From an uncultured Oscillospiraceae bacterium (GTDB taxonomy: Bacteria; Bacillota; Clostridia; Oscillospirales; Oscillospiraceae): a stretch of 35,278 nucleotides of DNA. The notes under the pieces are model-generated. The model ran no database searches. It was not told the DNA's origin and was given only the letters and a program-made list of their open reading frames with translations. Within the stretch, counting starts at the first letter, position 1. Every line of letters begins with the position of its first letter. The DNA lies in NCBI GenBank assembly GCA_944385675.1, contig CALWYD010000116.1:1-35278 (forward strand), read 5' to 3'. Shown one piece after another: positions 15,998 through 24,717 of this stretch. A program made the position numbers and the translations under genes.

Positions 15998-17323
15998 ATG
16001 ACGGCATTTGACCCCAGAGCCCTGGCTGTGCTGGATCGTCTGGAACACGCCGGGCACCAGGCAGTGCTGGTGGGCGGCTGTGTGAGGGACGTTCTGTTGG
16101 GAGTCCTGCCCCACGATTATGACGCGGCTACCTCTGCCCCGCCGGAAGAGATCCTGGCCGCCTGCGCCGGCCTGCGGTGCGTGGAGACAGGCATCACCCA
16201 CGGCACTGTTACCGTTTTGTATGAGGGCCTGCCTGTGGAGGTGACTACCTTCCGCCGGGAGGGGGCCTACTCCGACCACCGCCACCCGGATAATGTGTCC
16301 TTCACCTCCAGCCTGGAGGAGGATTTGAAGCGCCGGGACTTTACCGTCAACGCCATGGCCTGGAGCCGGACGGGACTGGTGGATCTGTTCGGCGGCCAGG
16401 GGGATCTGGCGGCGGGTATCATCCGCTGCGTGGGGGCACCGGATCAACGGTTCCAGGAGGATGCCCTGCGCCTGCTGCGGGGGCTTCGGCTTGCGGCCCA
16501 GCTGGACTTTTCCCTCCACCCGGACACCGCCGCTGCTATCCGCCGCTGTCTGCCCCAGTTGTCCCTGGTGGCCTGGGAGCGAATCCAGGCCGAATTTGTC
16601 CGCCTCCTTTGCTCCCCCGCCGCCGGACGAGTGCTTCTGGACTTTCCCCAGGCCGCTGCCCAAGTTATTCCGGAGCTGAGCCCCTGTGTAGGCTTTGACC
16701 AACACAGCCGCCATCACCGCTATGATATATACACTCACAGTGTCAAGGCCCTGGAATTGGTTCCGCCCACCCCTGTGCTCCGTCTGGCGGCCCTGCTCCA
16801 CGATGTGGGCAAACCCCTCTGCTTTTCCCTGGATGAACAAGGGGAGGGCCACTTCTACAACCACCCCCAGGTAGGTGCCCGGCTAGCCGAGCGGGCCCTC
16901 GCCCGACTGCGCACTGACACCGCTACCCGAGAACGGATAGTGCTCCTTGTGGAGCGCCACCACTTGTCTGTGGAGCCTACCCGCCGGTGGGTGGGGCGTT
17001 GGTTGTCCCGGTTGGGGGAAGAAATCTTTTTCCAACTAATGGCGCTTCAGCGGGCAGATGGACTGGCCTGCGGCCACGGCGCCGACCAGCGAGAGGAGGA
17101 GCGGCAGCAGACCGAGAACCTGGCCCGACAACTGCTGCAGGAACAGTGTTGCCTCACCTTGAAGGACCTAGTCGTGGACGGCCGGGATGCCATGGCTGCA
17201 GGACTGAAGGGGCCGGACATCGGCCGGGCCCTGGGGGAGCTGCTGGAGGGGGCAGCGGAGGGCCGCTTCCCCAATGAGCGCGCCGTCCTGCTTTACCTGC
17301 TGGAGAAAATGGCTGGGAAATAA
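15998..17323 (+). CDS. cca: CCA-adding tRNA nucleotidyltransferase with HD domain
   Basis: A 441-residue enzyme that adds or repairs the 3' CCA of tRNA. The N-terminal nucleotidyltransferase has VGGCVRD (25-31) and the D-x-D pair D40/D42, followed by RRDFTVNAMA (the B motif), the tRNA-contact core FQEDALRLLRGLRLA, and the C-terminal HD phosphohydrolase domain with LLHDVGKP (H268, D269) and HHxLS. This head-domain-HD order is common in Firmicutes. ATG 15998 is preferred to the in-frame GTG at 15992 because the GGGAGG site (about 15984) is 8 bases from ATG but only about 2 from the GTG. It lies alone between two terminators. A possible TACGAT -10 is at 15966, with no clear -35. Confidence 0.95.
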   Translation: MTAFDPRALAVLDRLEHAGHQAVLVGGCVRDVLLGVLPHDYDAATSAPPEEILAACAGLRCVETGITHGTVTVLYEGLPVEVTTFRREGAYSDHRHPDNVSFTSSLEEDLKRRDFTVNAMAWSRTGLVDLFGGQGDLAAGIIRCVGAPDQRFQEDALRLLRGLRLAAQLDFSLHPDTAAAIRRCLPQLSLVAWERIQAEFVRLLCSPAAGRVLLDFPQAAAQVIPELSPCVGFDQHSRHHRYDIYTHSVKALELVPPTPVLRLAALLHDVGKPLCFSLDEQGEGHFYNHPQVGARLAERALARLRTDTATRERIVLLVERHHLSVEPTRRWVGRWLSRLGEEIFFQLMALQRADGLACGHGADQREEERQQTENLARQLLQEQCCLTLKDLVVDGRDAMAAGLKGPDIGRALGELLEGAAEGRFPNERAVLLYLLEKMAGK

Positions 17324-17372
17324 CCAAAAAAGCATCCCTCACCGGCTATGCCGGTGAGGGATGCTTTTTTGG
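17324..17372. terminator. Bidirectional intrinsic terminator with 23-bp perfect stem
   Basis: The arms at 17324-17346 and 17350-17372 are exact complements over 23 bases with a TAT loop. The stem includes a six-A and a six-T run, so each strand has a terminator with its own U-tail. It separates the convergent cca and AGCS genes. Confidence 0.94.
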
Positions 17373-17397
17373 TTGGATAGAGGTACCCACTGGCCCT

Positions 17398-18780
17398 TTA
17401 CTTCTTGTCCTTGAAATAGTTCCGAGTAAGGGAAATGACCACACCGGACAACAGCAGCAGGGCGATGAGGTTGGGAATGGCCATCATCCCGTTGAGCGTG
17501 TCCGCCACATCCCACATAAGCGTACCGGAACCGGTGGCTCCCACCACACACATGAGCACAAATATCACTTTATAGACCAGGCCCACCGCCTTGTTGTCTC
17601 TGCTGAGGTAGCCCCAGCAGCGCTCGCCGTAGTAGCTCCAGCTCAGGATGGTAGACAGGGCGAAAAACAAAAGGCTGATCTGGATGACAGTCCCGCCTAA
17701 AGTGCCAGGCAGGATCGTATTGAAGGCAGCCACTGCCGCCGCACCCTTGGAGGTGTAGGTATTCAGTGCAGCTTCTCCCAGCTCCAGCCCGGAGAGTACC
17801 ACGGCCAGGGAGGTAATGGTACAGATGACAATGGTGTCGATAAACACCTCAAACACGCCCCAGATAGCCTGTTCCACCGGCTCTTGAGTGGAGGAGGCGG
17901 CGTGGGCAATGGGAGCGGAGCCAAGGCCGGCCTCGTTAGAGAATACGCCCCGGGCAAAGCCGTTTTTCATGGCCACCATGAAGGCGTAGCCAAATATACC
18001 GCTGCCCACAGCCCGGAAATCAAAGGCTCCGGACAGAATGGTACCCAGGGCGGCAGGGATTTCCGTGACGCGCAGGGCGATCACCGCTACGCCGGCAAGA
18101 ATATAGAAGATGGCCATAAAGGGCACCATATAGGAGGTAACCTGGCCAATGCGTTTCACGCCGCCGATGACCACAATAGCCACCAACACCGCCAGGATAA
18201 TTCCCGTCACCATAGGATCCAGACCGAACATACCCTTGACCGCACCGGCAATCTCACTGGACTGGGCAATATTTCCAATTCCGAAAGAAGCCAGACCTGC
18301 CAGCAGAGAGAAAATCACTGCCAGCCACTTCCAACTCCTGCCCAATCCCTTCTCAATGTAGTACATAGGACCACCTTTATGTACTCCGTTTTCATCGGTG
18401 GTGCGGAACTTCAGCGCCAAGGCGATCTCAGCGTACTTTGTGCACATACCGAAAAAGGCAGACACCCACATCCAGAACACTGCCCCCGGGCCGCCAATGA
18501 AAATGGCCCCAGTGACGCCGGCAATGTTGCCCGTACCCACTGTGCCCGCCAGGGCGGTAGTTACCGCCTGGAAGGGGGACAGGTTGTTGCCGTGGTCTGC
18601 ATCCGACTTGCGGAATAGGGAGCCCACCGTATTCTTCATGATGTAGCCGAACCAGCGCACCTGCACCCAGCCGGTGCGGCAGGTCAAATAAATACCCGTT
18701 CCTACCAGCAGCGCCAGCATAACAGGCCCCCACACAAAGCCATTGACCGCTTTGTTAATCGCTATAAACTTCTCCAACAT
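17398..18780 (-). CDS. AGCS-family sodium (proton)/amino-acid symporter
   Basis: A 460-residue integral membrane protein, a likely sodium-coupled alanine or glycine importer of the AlsT/DagA/YrbD group. The family signature VTTALAGTVGTGNIAGVTGA is present near residues 75-95, followed by IFIGGPGAVFWMW; GFARGVFSNEAGLGSAPIAHA, in the middle, is the other conserved block. The C-terminus is short and basic (NYFKDKK). An earlier TTG (18783) is in frame, but the ATG at 18780 is better spaced (6 bases) from GGAAGGG and is taken as the start. Substrate is not decidable; alanine, glycine or glutamine are usual. Its leader contains an operator-like palindrome (18807-18825). Confidence 0.94.
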   Translation of the reverse strand: MLEKFIAINKAVNGFVWGPVMLALLVGTGIYLTCRTGWVQVRWFGYIMKNTVGSLFRKSDADHGNNLSPFQAVTTALAGTVGTGNIAGVTGAIFIGGPGAVFWMWVSAFFGMCTKYAEIALALKFRTTDENGVHKGGPMYYIEKGLGRSWKWLAVIFSLLAGLASFGIGNIAQSSEIAGAVKGMFGLDPMVTGIILAVLVAIVVIGGVKRIGQVTSYMVPFMAIFYILAGVAVIALRVTEIPAALGTILSGAFDFRAVGSGIFGYAFMVAMKNGFARGVFSNEAGLGSAPIAHAASSTQEPVEQAIWGVFEVFIDTIVICTITSLAVVLSGLELGEAALNTYTSKGAAAVAAFNTILPGTLGGTVIQISLLFFALSTILSWSYYGERCWGYLSRDNKAVGLVYKVIFVLMCVVGATGSGTLMWDVADTLNGMMAIPNLIALLLLSGVVISLTRNYFKDKK

Positions 18781-18806
18781 CAAGTTCCCTTCCTCTCCCG
18801 AAACAT

Positions 18807-18825
18807 CTGGTCAGCGGCTGACCAG
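18807..18825. promoter_or_regulatory. 9-1-9 palindrome in the leader of the AGCS gene
   Basis: CTGGTCAGC and GCTGACCAG are exact complements around one base. The form TGGTC...GACCA resembles GntR/FadR-type operators. A related half-site (CGCTGACTGG, about 18844-18853) lies close to the expected transcription start. It could also fold as an RNA stem. The regulator is unknown. Confidence 0.5.
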
Positions 18826-18858
18826 AATCTCTTTATCTTCGTCCGCTGACTGGAGACA

Positions 18859-18887
18859 ATTATACATGCAGGGAGAACAAAAGGCAA
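18859..18887 (-). promoter_or_regulatory. Promoter for the AGCS gene
   Basis: On the minus strand TTGCCT (18887-18882), a 17-base spacer and a perfect TATAAT (18864-18859). The start is expected near 18852, giving a leader of about 72 bases that includes the palindrome at 18807-18825. Confidence 0.7.
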
Positions 18888-18962
18888 GATACAACCGCTC
18901 CCAGTTCCTTTTTCCGTCCCTTCATACAAAAAGTTCTGGGAGTTGGAAAAATTTTTATCTTT

Positions 18963-19310
18963 TTACAGCAAAATAATTGTAACCCCGTTGTTATGCCGCT
19001 CCAGATCCCGGTCTTTCCGCAGTGCATCACACCGCCGTAAGGCGGCCAGAGTACCGGAATGAAAAATAGAGAACTCCTCCCCGGGGATATAGTCAGCAAT
19101 CTCCCCCCGCGCCTTCAGGCGGGTCAGATACTTCCGGCTCTCCTGTCGGATACGCCCTCCTGTCCCTGAGGATCCATAGCCGTGAATAATTTTCACGGCT
19201 CCATATCCCAAACTGCGGCTGCGGCGGAGTTCAAAGGTGAGCTGGCGAATCGCTTGATCTGCCCGGGGCATGCCCTGCTCCAGATTAACCTCCCGCACCT
19301 CACCACTCAT
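18963..19310 (-). CDS. Small Smr-domain protein
   Basis: A 115-residue stand-alone Smr (small MutS-related) domain. The first strand-helix VNLEQGMPRADQAIRQLTFE, the KIIHGYGSSGTGGRIR core (about 40-55) with the family HGxGS-GT-IR motif, and a following R-x-Y-L helix are present. Smr domains are found in nucleases acting on branched DNA or RNA; the short form has not been tied to one job here. No other domain fits in the length. Its ATG overlaps the end of the HdeD-like gene by 11 bases, so the two are translationally coupled. No recognisable terminator follows; the AGCS promoter region lies just downstream. Confidence 0.82.
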   Translation of the reverse strand: MSGEVREVNLEQGMPRADQAIRQLTFELRRSRSLGYGAVKIIHGYGSSGTGGRIRQESRKYLTRLKARGEIADYIPGEEFSIFHSGTLAALRRCDALRKDRDLERHNNGVTIILL

Positions 19311-19857
19311 TATCGTCCTCCTCCAGGCTCCGAAAAGCCCGGCTCAACCGCCAAATGAGATAGAGGTCGCTCACGCCGTCAAAAATTAGGGCCAGGCCAA
19401 TGATCGTCACCAAGGAGCGAAACGCGGCAAATGGGTTAATCAGAATCAATGCTCCCAGCGCAATGGTCACCGCGGCCAAGGCCAGATCCAGCCACCACCA
19501 ACCTCGCCGCATCAGAGCCATCGCCCCCTGCACATCCACCACACCGTGAAAAATCAGGATCGCTCCAAAGATATACTGAACCAGCACCACCACCGACTCC
19601 GGGCTGGCTATTAACCATACTCCTACCGCGCAAAGAATTACCCCGGGCAGGAGCAGCAGGGCAGAGCGCTCCTCCGCCCCCCGGGCTATCCAGCCCAGCA
19701 GATAGATAATGCCTGTCACAAATATGGCAAGACCCAAAAGGGTACACAGCAGGCGTACCGACCGCCCAGGCCACCACACCAGGGCCACGCCCAGCAAAAT
19801 GGTTACTGCCGCCGCCGCAATACTGCTCCGGCGCTGAGCGCGGAGAATGCTCTTCAT
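19300..19857 (-). CDS. HdeD/DUF308-family membrane protein
   Basis: A 185-residue protein with about six hydrophobic segments in a three-fold hairpin repeat, as in HdeD/DUF308 proteins (for example ILLGVALVWWPGRSVRLL, VWLIASPESVVVLVQYIFGA, ALILINPFAAFRSLVTIIG). Loops carry the family's repeated small-aromatic-proline pattern. E. coli HdeD is an inner-membrane protein of acid resistance, but the function of the clostridial members is unknown. ATG 19857 (MKSILR) is chosen over the in-frame GTG at 19866, because the GAGAGG site is about 10 bases before the ATG and only one base before the GTG. It lies between an amidohydrolase and an Smr gene in one operon. Confidence 0.85.
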   Translation of the reverse strand: MKSILRAQRRSSIAAAAVTILLGVALVWWPGRSVRLLCTLLGLAIFVTGIIYLLGWIARGAEERSALLLLPGVILCAVGVWLIASPESVVVLVQYIFGAILIFHGVVDVQGAMALMRRGWWWLDLALAAVTIALGALILINPFAAFRSLVTIIGLALIFDGVSDLYLIWRLSRAFRSLEEDDNEW

Positions 19858-19883
19858 ACTTTCCACCCTCTCTTAATCTGTCT

Positions 19884-21467
19884 TTACCCCTTACTGTAGA
19901 GAACCTGTCCCGCCTTTATTGTCTGCTCCACAGAGATCTGCCGCAGCTCTCCCGGGGAAACTTTCAGGGGATCTTGAGACAGGCGCACCAGGTCGGCCCG
20001 TTTCCCTGCCCGCAGAGATCCCTTTTCCTGTTCTTCTCCGTACTGGTAGGCAGCATTGGCAGTCACCGCCCGCAGGGCCTCCAGCACAGGGATGCGCTCC
20101 TCCCCGCCCAGCAGCCGCCCCTTCCGTGTTAGTCGGTTGGCGGCACACCACACTGTCTCCAGCATATTGGGTTTTATCACCGGAGCGTCCTGGTGGAAGG
20201 TAAAGGGGATTCCCAGGGCCAGGGCACTGCCCGCAGGGCTGACACGCGCTGCCCGCTCCAGTCCGAAATTTTTTACGTGTACTTCCCCCCAGTGGAAAAC
20301 ATGGGCTACAAAGAAAGAAGGGATGACCCCCAGTTCCTTCACCCGCTCCAGCTGATCCAACCCCAGCAGCTGAGCGTGGATCATCACCGGCCTGGGCGGC
20401 AACTCCCCCGCCCGGGCGGCCCGTTCCAGGGCATCCAGGTACTGCTGGGCCGCTCCGTCCCCGTTGCAGTGGGCCAGCAGCTGCATCCTGTACCGGGCAG
20501 CTATGTGGATCCGCTCGTCCACCTGCTCGTCAGTGAGGGTGGGATAACCCCGGTAGTCCCTCTCCCCAGCATAGGGCTCCCGCATCCAGGCGGTTCGGGC
20601 CTGGGGGGAACCGTCCAGAAAGATTTTAAAGCCGCCCAGTCGGAAATTATGGCGGTAGTCCCCCACAAACTCAGAAAATTCCTCTGCCAGCTTTGGGTTG
20701 GCCCCGTCAGCATAGGCAACCACGTCCAACTTCAGCAGTTCCCGGTCTATCAGCTGCCGGTACAGGGGAACCAACTGCTGTGGGAACATCCCTTCCTGAA
20801 CCGTTACAATGCCCTGGGCTGCGTACTGGTGCTGCGCCTCATCAAAAGCGGACAGCAGCTTAGCCCCGTCACTCATGGGGGCCTTGCCCAGCAACTCCAA
20901 AAAGGCATTCTCCTCCATGTAGCCGGTCAGACGGCCATCTCTGTCCCGGCCCGCGGCGCCTCCCTGGGGGCAGCGGTAGTCCTCCCCCACCCCCAGCTGC
21001 TCCAACGCCAGGGAGTTAAACACCCCCGCATGGCCGGAGGTATGCTGAATAACTGCCGGGTTCTGAGGGCAAGCCCGGTCCAAAGCCCAGCGGTCGGGGG
21101 CTGCCCCCTCCGCCAGGTCATTTTGGTCATACCCCGCTCCCATTACCCACTCTCCTGGGGGCACCTGCCGCTCCCGGACAAAGTCGGTCATGCGCTGGCA
21201 AATCTCCTCTTGGTCTGCACACTCCCCCAAAGGAGCTTGAAGCAGCGCATTGGCACAGGCTGCCAAGTGGCTGTGCGCGTCAATGAAGGCGGGCATCAGG
21301 CACTGCCCCTCCAAATCCACCTGTCTGGCTCCCGGCCCGGCAATACTTCGGGCCTGTTCCAGATCCCCCGCAAAACAGATATGCGTCCCCTCCGTCACCA
21401 GGGCCTGGACGTACAAGGGCTGCTCCATGGTCAAAATAGGGCCGCCATGGTAAATCGTTTTATTCAT
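19884..21467 (-). CDS. YtcJ-type amidohydrolase (amidohydrolase 3 family)
   Basis: A 527-residue metal-dependent hydrolase of the YtcJ group. The N-terminal beta-sandwich strand (MNKTIYHGGPILTM) is followed by the metal-binding H-x-H in DAHSHL (H65, H67), then by the conserved GAGYDQNDL, the QHTSGHAGVFNS block with family histidines, MIHAQLLG and FTFHQDAPV with the last metal-ligand Asp. A C-terminal AEYQxG-like end is present (AAYQYGEEQEKGSLRAGKRADLVRL, parts). The substrate of these proteins is generally unknown. A clear GGGAGGAA site precedes the ATG at 21467. It may be cotranscribed with the sirtuin 96 bases upstream; no terminator is seen between. Confidence 0.9.
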   Translation of the reverse strand: MNKTIYHGGPILTMEQPLYVQALVTEGTHICFAGDLEQARSIAGPGARQVDLEGQCLMPAFIDAHSHLAACANALLQAPLGECADQEEICQRMTDFVRERQVPPGEWVMGAGYDQNDLAEGAAPDRWALDRACPQNPAVIQHTSGHAGVFNSLALEQLGVGEDYRCPQGGAAGRDRDGRLTGYMEENAFLELLGKAPMSDGAKLLSAFDEAQHQYAAQGIVTVQEGMFPQQLVPLYRQLIDRELLKLDVVAYADGANPKLAEEFSEFVGDYRHNFRLGGFKIFLDGSPQARTAWMREPYAGERDYRGYPTLTDEQVDERIHIAARYRMQLLAHCNGDGAAQQYLDALERAARAGELPPRPVMIHAQLLGLDQLERVKELGVIPSFFVAHVFHWGEVHVKNFGLERAARVSPAGSALALGIPFTFHQDAPVIKPNMLETVWCAANRLTRKGRLLGGEERIPVLEALRAVTANAAYQYGEEQEKGSLRAGKRADLVRLSQDPLKVSPGELRQISVEQTIKAGQVLYSKG

Positions 21468-21563
21468 TGTGATTCCTCCCGGCCGGACAGGCCCGGCGCA
21501 AAAGCTGTTACCAGATTTCCCCGCATACCTCTCTCTTATGCCGCCGGCGGGAGATTTCCTCCA

Positions 21564-22289
21564 TTACCCCACCTTGACGGCCCCAAGAACCTCCCCGATG
21601 GAGCCGGATATCATCAGATCGGCGTGGGTATCATAGGGGGTTGGGCTTTTGTTAATGAGCACCAGGCGGTGTCCCCGGTAATAATGGATCAGGCTGGCGG
21701 CGGGATACACCGCCAGGGAGGTGCCCCCGATAATCAGCATGTCTGCATTGGCGATGTCGTTCAATGCGCCCTCCATTACCCGACTGTCCAGAGCCTCCTC
21801 GTAGAGAACCACCTCCGGTTTGACAATTCCGCCGCAGGAGCAGGTGGGCACTCCCTGACTGTCCCGGATAAACTCCACAGGATAGGCCTTCCCACAGCGC
21901 ATACAGCGGTTACGGTACACACTGCCGTGCAGTTCCCATACACGCTTGGAACCAGCCATCTGGTGCAGTCCATCGATATTTTGGGTCACAACTGAACGTA
22001 GCTTACCCGCTGCCTCCAACTGGGCCAGTTTCTTATGGGCCGGATTGGGCCGGGCATCCAGGCAGAGCATTTTGTCCCGATAAAACTGATAAAACATCTC
22101 TGGCCGGGTATCAAAAAAACTGCGGCTTAAAATTTCCTCCGGCGGGTAGTCATACTTTTGATTATAGAGCCCATCTACACTGCGAAAGTCCGGAATACCG
22201 CTCTCCGTGGACACCCCCGCCCCGCCAAAAAAGACGATGGCACGGCTGTCATCAATCCAGTTTTGTAAAACCCACTGCTCCTGTTCCAC
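21564..22289 (-). CDS. cobB: Sir2-family NAD-dependent protein deacylase
   Basis: A 241-residue class U/III bacterial sirtuin that removes acyl groups from lysine using NAD+ and acts in the cytoplasm. The NAD-binding GAGVSTESGIPDFRS (23-37), TQNIDGLH (102-109), catalytic His121 and a zinc ribbon with C129, C132, C150 and C152 are all present. C-x-C replaces C-x2-C at the second knuckle, as is usual in short bacterial forms. The GTG at 22289 behind GGAGGG is chosen over an upstream ATG (22340) that would add 17 residues without homology. It diverges from tex and has its own promoter (22387-22415). Its targets cannot be inferred from neighbours. Confidence 0.95.
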   Translation of the reverse strand: MEQEQWVLQNWIDDSRAIVFFGGAGVSTESGIPDFRSVDGLYNQKYDYPPEEILSRSFFDTRPEMFYQFYRDKMLCLDARPNPAHKKLAQLEAAGKLRSVVTQNIDGLHQMAGSKRVWELHGSVYRNRCMRCGKAYPVEFIRDSQGVPTCSCGGIVKPEVVLYEEALDSRVMEGALNDIANADMLIIGGTSLAVYPAASLIHYYRGHRLVLINKSPTPYDTHADLMISGSIGEVLGAVKVG

Positions 22290-22386
22290 AGTTCTTCCCT
22301 CCAAACCTTTTCCTGTCCCTGCCAGCTGGGCAGCAGGCATTCTTCTTTGTCCCGAGCCTTACGCCTCAGGCTCCCTCTTTTGCCTC

Positions 22387-22415
22387 ATTATACCCCTACC
22401 CGCCCACCCGCGCAA
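22387..22415 (-). promoter_or_regulatory. Promoter for the sirtuin gene
   Basis: On the minus strand TTGCGC (22415-22410), a 17-base spacer and perfect TATAAT (22392-22387). It is the head of the minus-strand sirtuin-amidohydrolase-HdeD-Smr group and sits back to back with the candidate tex promoter. Confidence 0.65.
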
Positions 22416-22424
22416 GAAAATCCC

Positions 22425-22453
22425 TGGACTTTCCCTCCCTTTTCCGTTAGACT
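22425..22453 (+). promoter_or_regulatory. Candidate promoter for tex
   Basis: TGGACT (22425-22430) and TAGACT (22448-22453) are separated by 17 bases, each matching 4 of 6 consensus bases. The leader would be about 26 bases and contains the AAGGAGA ribosome site (22471-22477). Confidence 0.45.
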
Positions 22454-22485
22454 GAAGAGGACTTATTTTCAAGGAGACGTGACAC

Positions 22486-24636
22486 ATGGACGCCATCATC
22501 CAATCCCTAGCCCTGGAGCTGGATCGCTCCCCCCAGCACGTGCAGAATGTGGTGGAACTCATTGACCAAGGAGCCACTATCCCCTTCATCGCCCGCTACC
22601 GCAAAGAGCTTCACGGCTCTATGGATGACCAGCTGCTGCGTCAGCTCTATGACCGGCTTCAGTATCTGCGGGGCCTCCAGGCCCGGAAGGAGGAAGTAAA
22701 GGCCTCCATTCAAAACCAGGAGAAGCTCACCGATGAACTGGCTGCCGCCATCGACGCCGCAGCCACACTGGCTGAGGTTGAGGACCTCTATCGTCCCTAT
22801 AAGCCCAAACGCCGAACCCGGGCCACTGTTGCCCGGGAGAAAGGGCTGGGCCCGTTGGCTGAACTACTCTTCGCCCGAGGCCCCGCTGTGGTTCCAGAGC
22901 AGGAGGCTGAGCCCTTTCTCAACCCGGAACAGGGAGTTGAGACGGTAGACGATGCCCTTCAGGGGGCCCGGGACATTATCGCGGAAACTCTCTCGGACGA
23001 CGCAGAAATCCGCAAATCCCTGCGGGAACTGTACCTGCGCCGCGGCATGGTCCTTTCTCAGGCGGCAGACAAGGAGCCGGAGGACACGGTGTACCGTCTG
23101 TACTACGACTTTAAGTGCCCCGTACACAGTATCCAAGGCTATCAGGTGCTGGCCGTCAACCGGGGAGAGCGGGAAGAAGTTCTGAAGGTCTCCGTTCAGC
23201 TGGATTCCGAAACCGCCCGGGTAACGGTACGCCGTGCAGCGGTTCCGGGAGCGGCCTGTATGGAGCAGGTACGGCAGGCGGCAGACGACGCCTGGGAGCG
23301 GCTGATCCAGCCCTCCATCGAGCGGGAGAGCCGCGCCCTTCTTACCGAGCAGGCCAACGAAGGGGCCATTCATATGTTTGCACTTAATCTCAAGCCCCTG
23401 CTCATGCAGCCCCCGGTGAAGGGAAAAGTCACCATGGGCCTGGATCCAGGCTATCGCATGGGGTGCAAGGTGGCGGTAGTGGATGGCACCGGAAAGGTGC
23501 TGGACACTGCCGTGGTCTACCCCACCCATGGCCCACGTCAGAAAGAAGAGGCCATTTCTAAGCTCTCCCAACTGGTACTGCGTCATGGGGTGGAGCACAT
23601 CGCCATCGGCAACGGCACCGCCAGCCGGGAAACGGAGCAGACAGCAGTGGAGCTTATCCACCGACTGGGTGGGAAACTCAGCTATATGATCGTCAGCGAG
23701 GCGGGGGCCTCCGTCTATTCCGCCTCTAAGCTGGCCGCAGAGGAGTTCCCGCAGTACGATGTGAACCTGCGAAGCGCAGTGTCCATCGCCCGGCGGCTTC
23801 AGGACCCCCTGGCCGAGCTGGTAAAGATTGACCCAAAAGCCATTGGGGTGGGCCAGTACCAGCACGACATGCCCCAAGCCCGGTTGGGAGAGGCCCTGAA
23901 CGGGGTGGTGGAGGACTGTGTCAATGCAGTGGGAGTGGACGCCAACACCGCCTCCCCCTCCCTGCTGCAGCGGGTAAGCGGCCTGACCGCCGCCACCGCC
24001 AAAAATCTGGTGGCCTACCGGGAAGCAAACGGCCCCTTTACCGCCCGCCGGCAGCTTTTAAAGGTACCTAAACTGGGCCCCAAGGCCTTTGAGCAATGCG
24101 CAGGCTTTTTGCGGGTGCCCGAGAGTCAGAGCGTACTGGACAACACTGCTGTCCACCCGGAGAGCTACTCCGCCGCCGAAAAGCTTCTGGCCGCCTGCGG
24201 CTATACTCTGGCCGATGTGAAAGCGGGGGCCCTGGCAGAACTGAAGGCCCGGGCCGAGGCCGCGGGGCTGGAGGCCCTGGCCCAAACCTGCGGTGTAGGC
24301 GTCCCCACCCTGGCTGACATCATCCGGGAATTGATGAAACCCGGCCGGGACCCCAGAGACGAACTGCCCGCCCCCATCCTGCGCACCGATGTACTGGAGG
24401 CCAAAGACTTAAAGCCAGGCATGGAGCTTAAGGGCACGGTGCGCAATGTTATCGACTTCGGTGCCTTTGTAGACATCGGGGTGCACCAGGACGGGCTGGT
24501 ACACATCAGCAAACTGCCCCAGCGGGTGCGCCACCCCTCTGAACTTTTAAGCGTGGGGGATGTGGTCACAGTCTGGGTTATCGAGGTGGATGAAAAGAAA
24601 AACCGTATTAGTTTAACCATGAAAAAGCCACAGTAA
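22486..24636 (+). CDS. tex: Tex-family S1 RNA-binding protein
   Basis: A 716-residue transcription accessory protein Tex, similar to eukaryotic Spt6 cores. The N-terminal HTH/Tex-N region (1-190, with PFIARYRKELHGSMDD) leads into the YqgF/RNase H-like domain (VTMGLDPGYRMGCKVAVVDG at about 311-330), helix-hairpin-helix repeats (KNLVAYREANGPF), and a C-terminal S1 domain (about 645-716; MELKGTVRNVIDFGAFVDIG and HQDGLVHISKLPQ). It binds nucleic acid and affects transcription or RNA turnover. The length is normal. The ATG at 22486 has AAGGAGA 8 bases upstream. A membrane-dipeptidase gene follows after 81 bases without a clear terminator, so the two may be cotranscribed. Confidence 0.96.
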   Translation: MDAIIQSLALELDRSPQHVQNVVELIDQGATIPFIARYRKELHGSMDDQLLRQLYDRLQYLRGLQARKEEVKASIQNQEKLTDELAAAIDAAATLAEVEDLYRPYKPKRRTRATVAREKGLGPLAELLFARGPAVVPEQEAEPFLNPEQGVETVDDALQGARDIIAETLSDDAEIRKSLRELYLRRGMVLSQAADKEPEDTVYRLYYDFKCPVHSIQGYQVLAVNRGEREEVLKVSVQLDSETARVTVRRAAVPGAACMEQVRQAADDAWERLIQPSIERESRALLTEQANEGAIHMFALNLKPLLMQPPVKGKVTMGLDPGYRMGCKVAVVDGTGKVLDTAVVYPTHGPRQKEEAISKLSQLVLRHGVEHIAIGNGTASRETEQTAVELIHRLGGKLSYMIVSEAGASVYSASKLAAEEFPQYDVNLRSAVSIARRLQDPLAELVKIDPKAIGVGQYQHDMPQARLGEALNGVVEDCVNAVGVDANTASPSLLQRVSGLTAATAKNLVAYREANGPFTARRQLLKVPKLGPKAFEQCAGFLRVPESQSVLDNTAVHPESYSAAEKLLAACGYTLADVKAGALAELKARAEAAGLEALAQTCGVGVPTLADIIRELMKPGRDPRDELPAPILRTDVLEAKDLKPGMELKGTVRNVIDFGAFVDIGVHQDGLVHISKLPQRVRHPSELLSVGDVVTVWVIEVDEKKNRISLTMKKPQ

Positions 24637-24717
24637 CTCCTCTTTCCAGAGAGGGAGAATGTCCTGGTTCAGCAGGGCATATCATCTTCTGACAATATGT
24701 TCAGGGAGGTGCCCTCC

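Noticed and set aside
20193-21995. 600-residue open frame antisense to the amidohydrolase and sirtuin
   Set aside because: Low-complexity composition, no domain, and it covers two real genes on the other strand.
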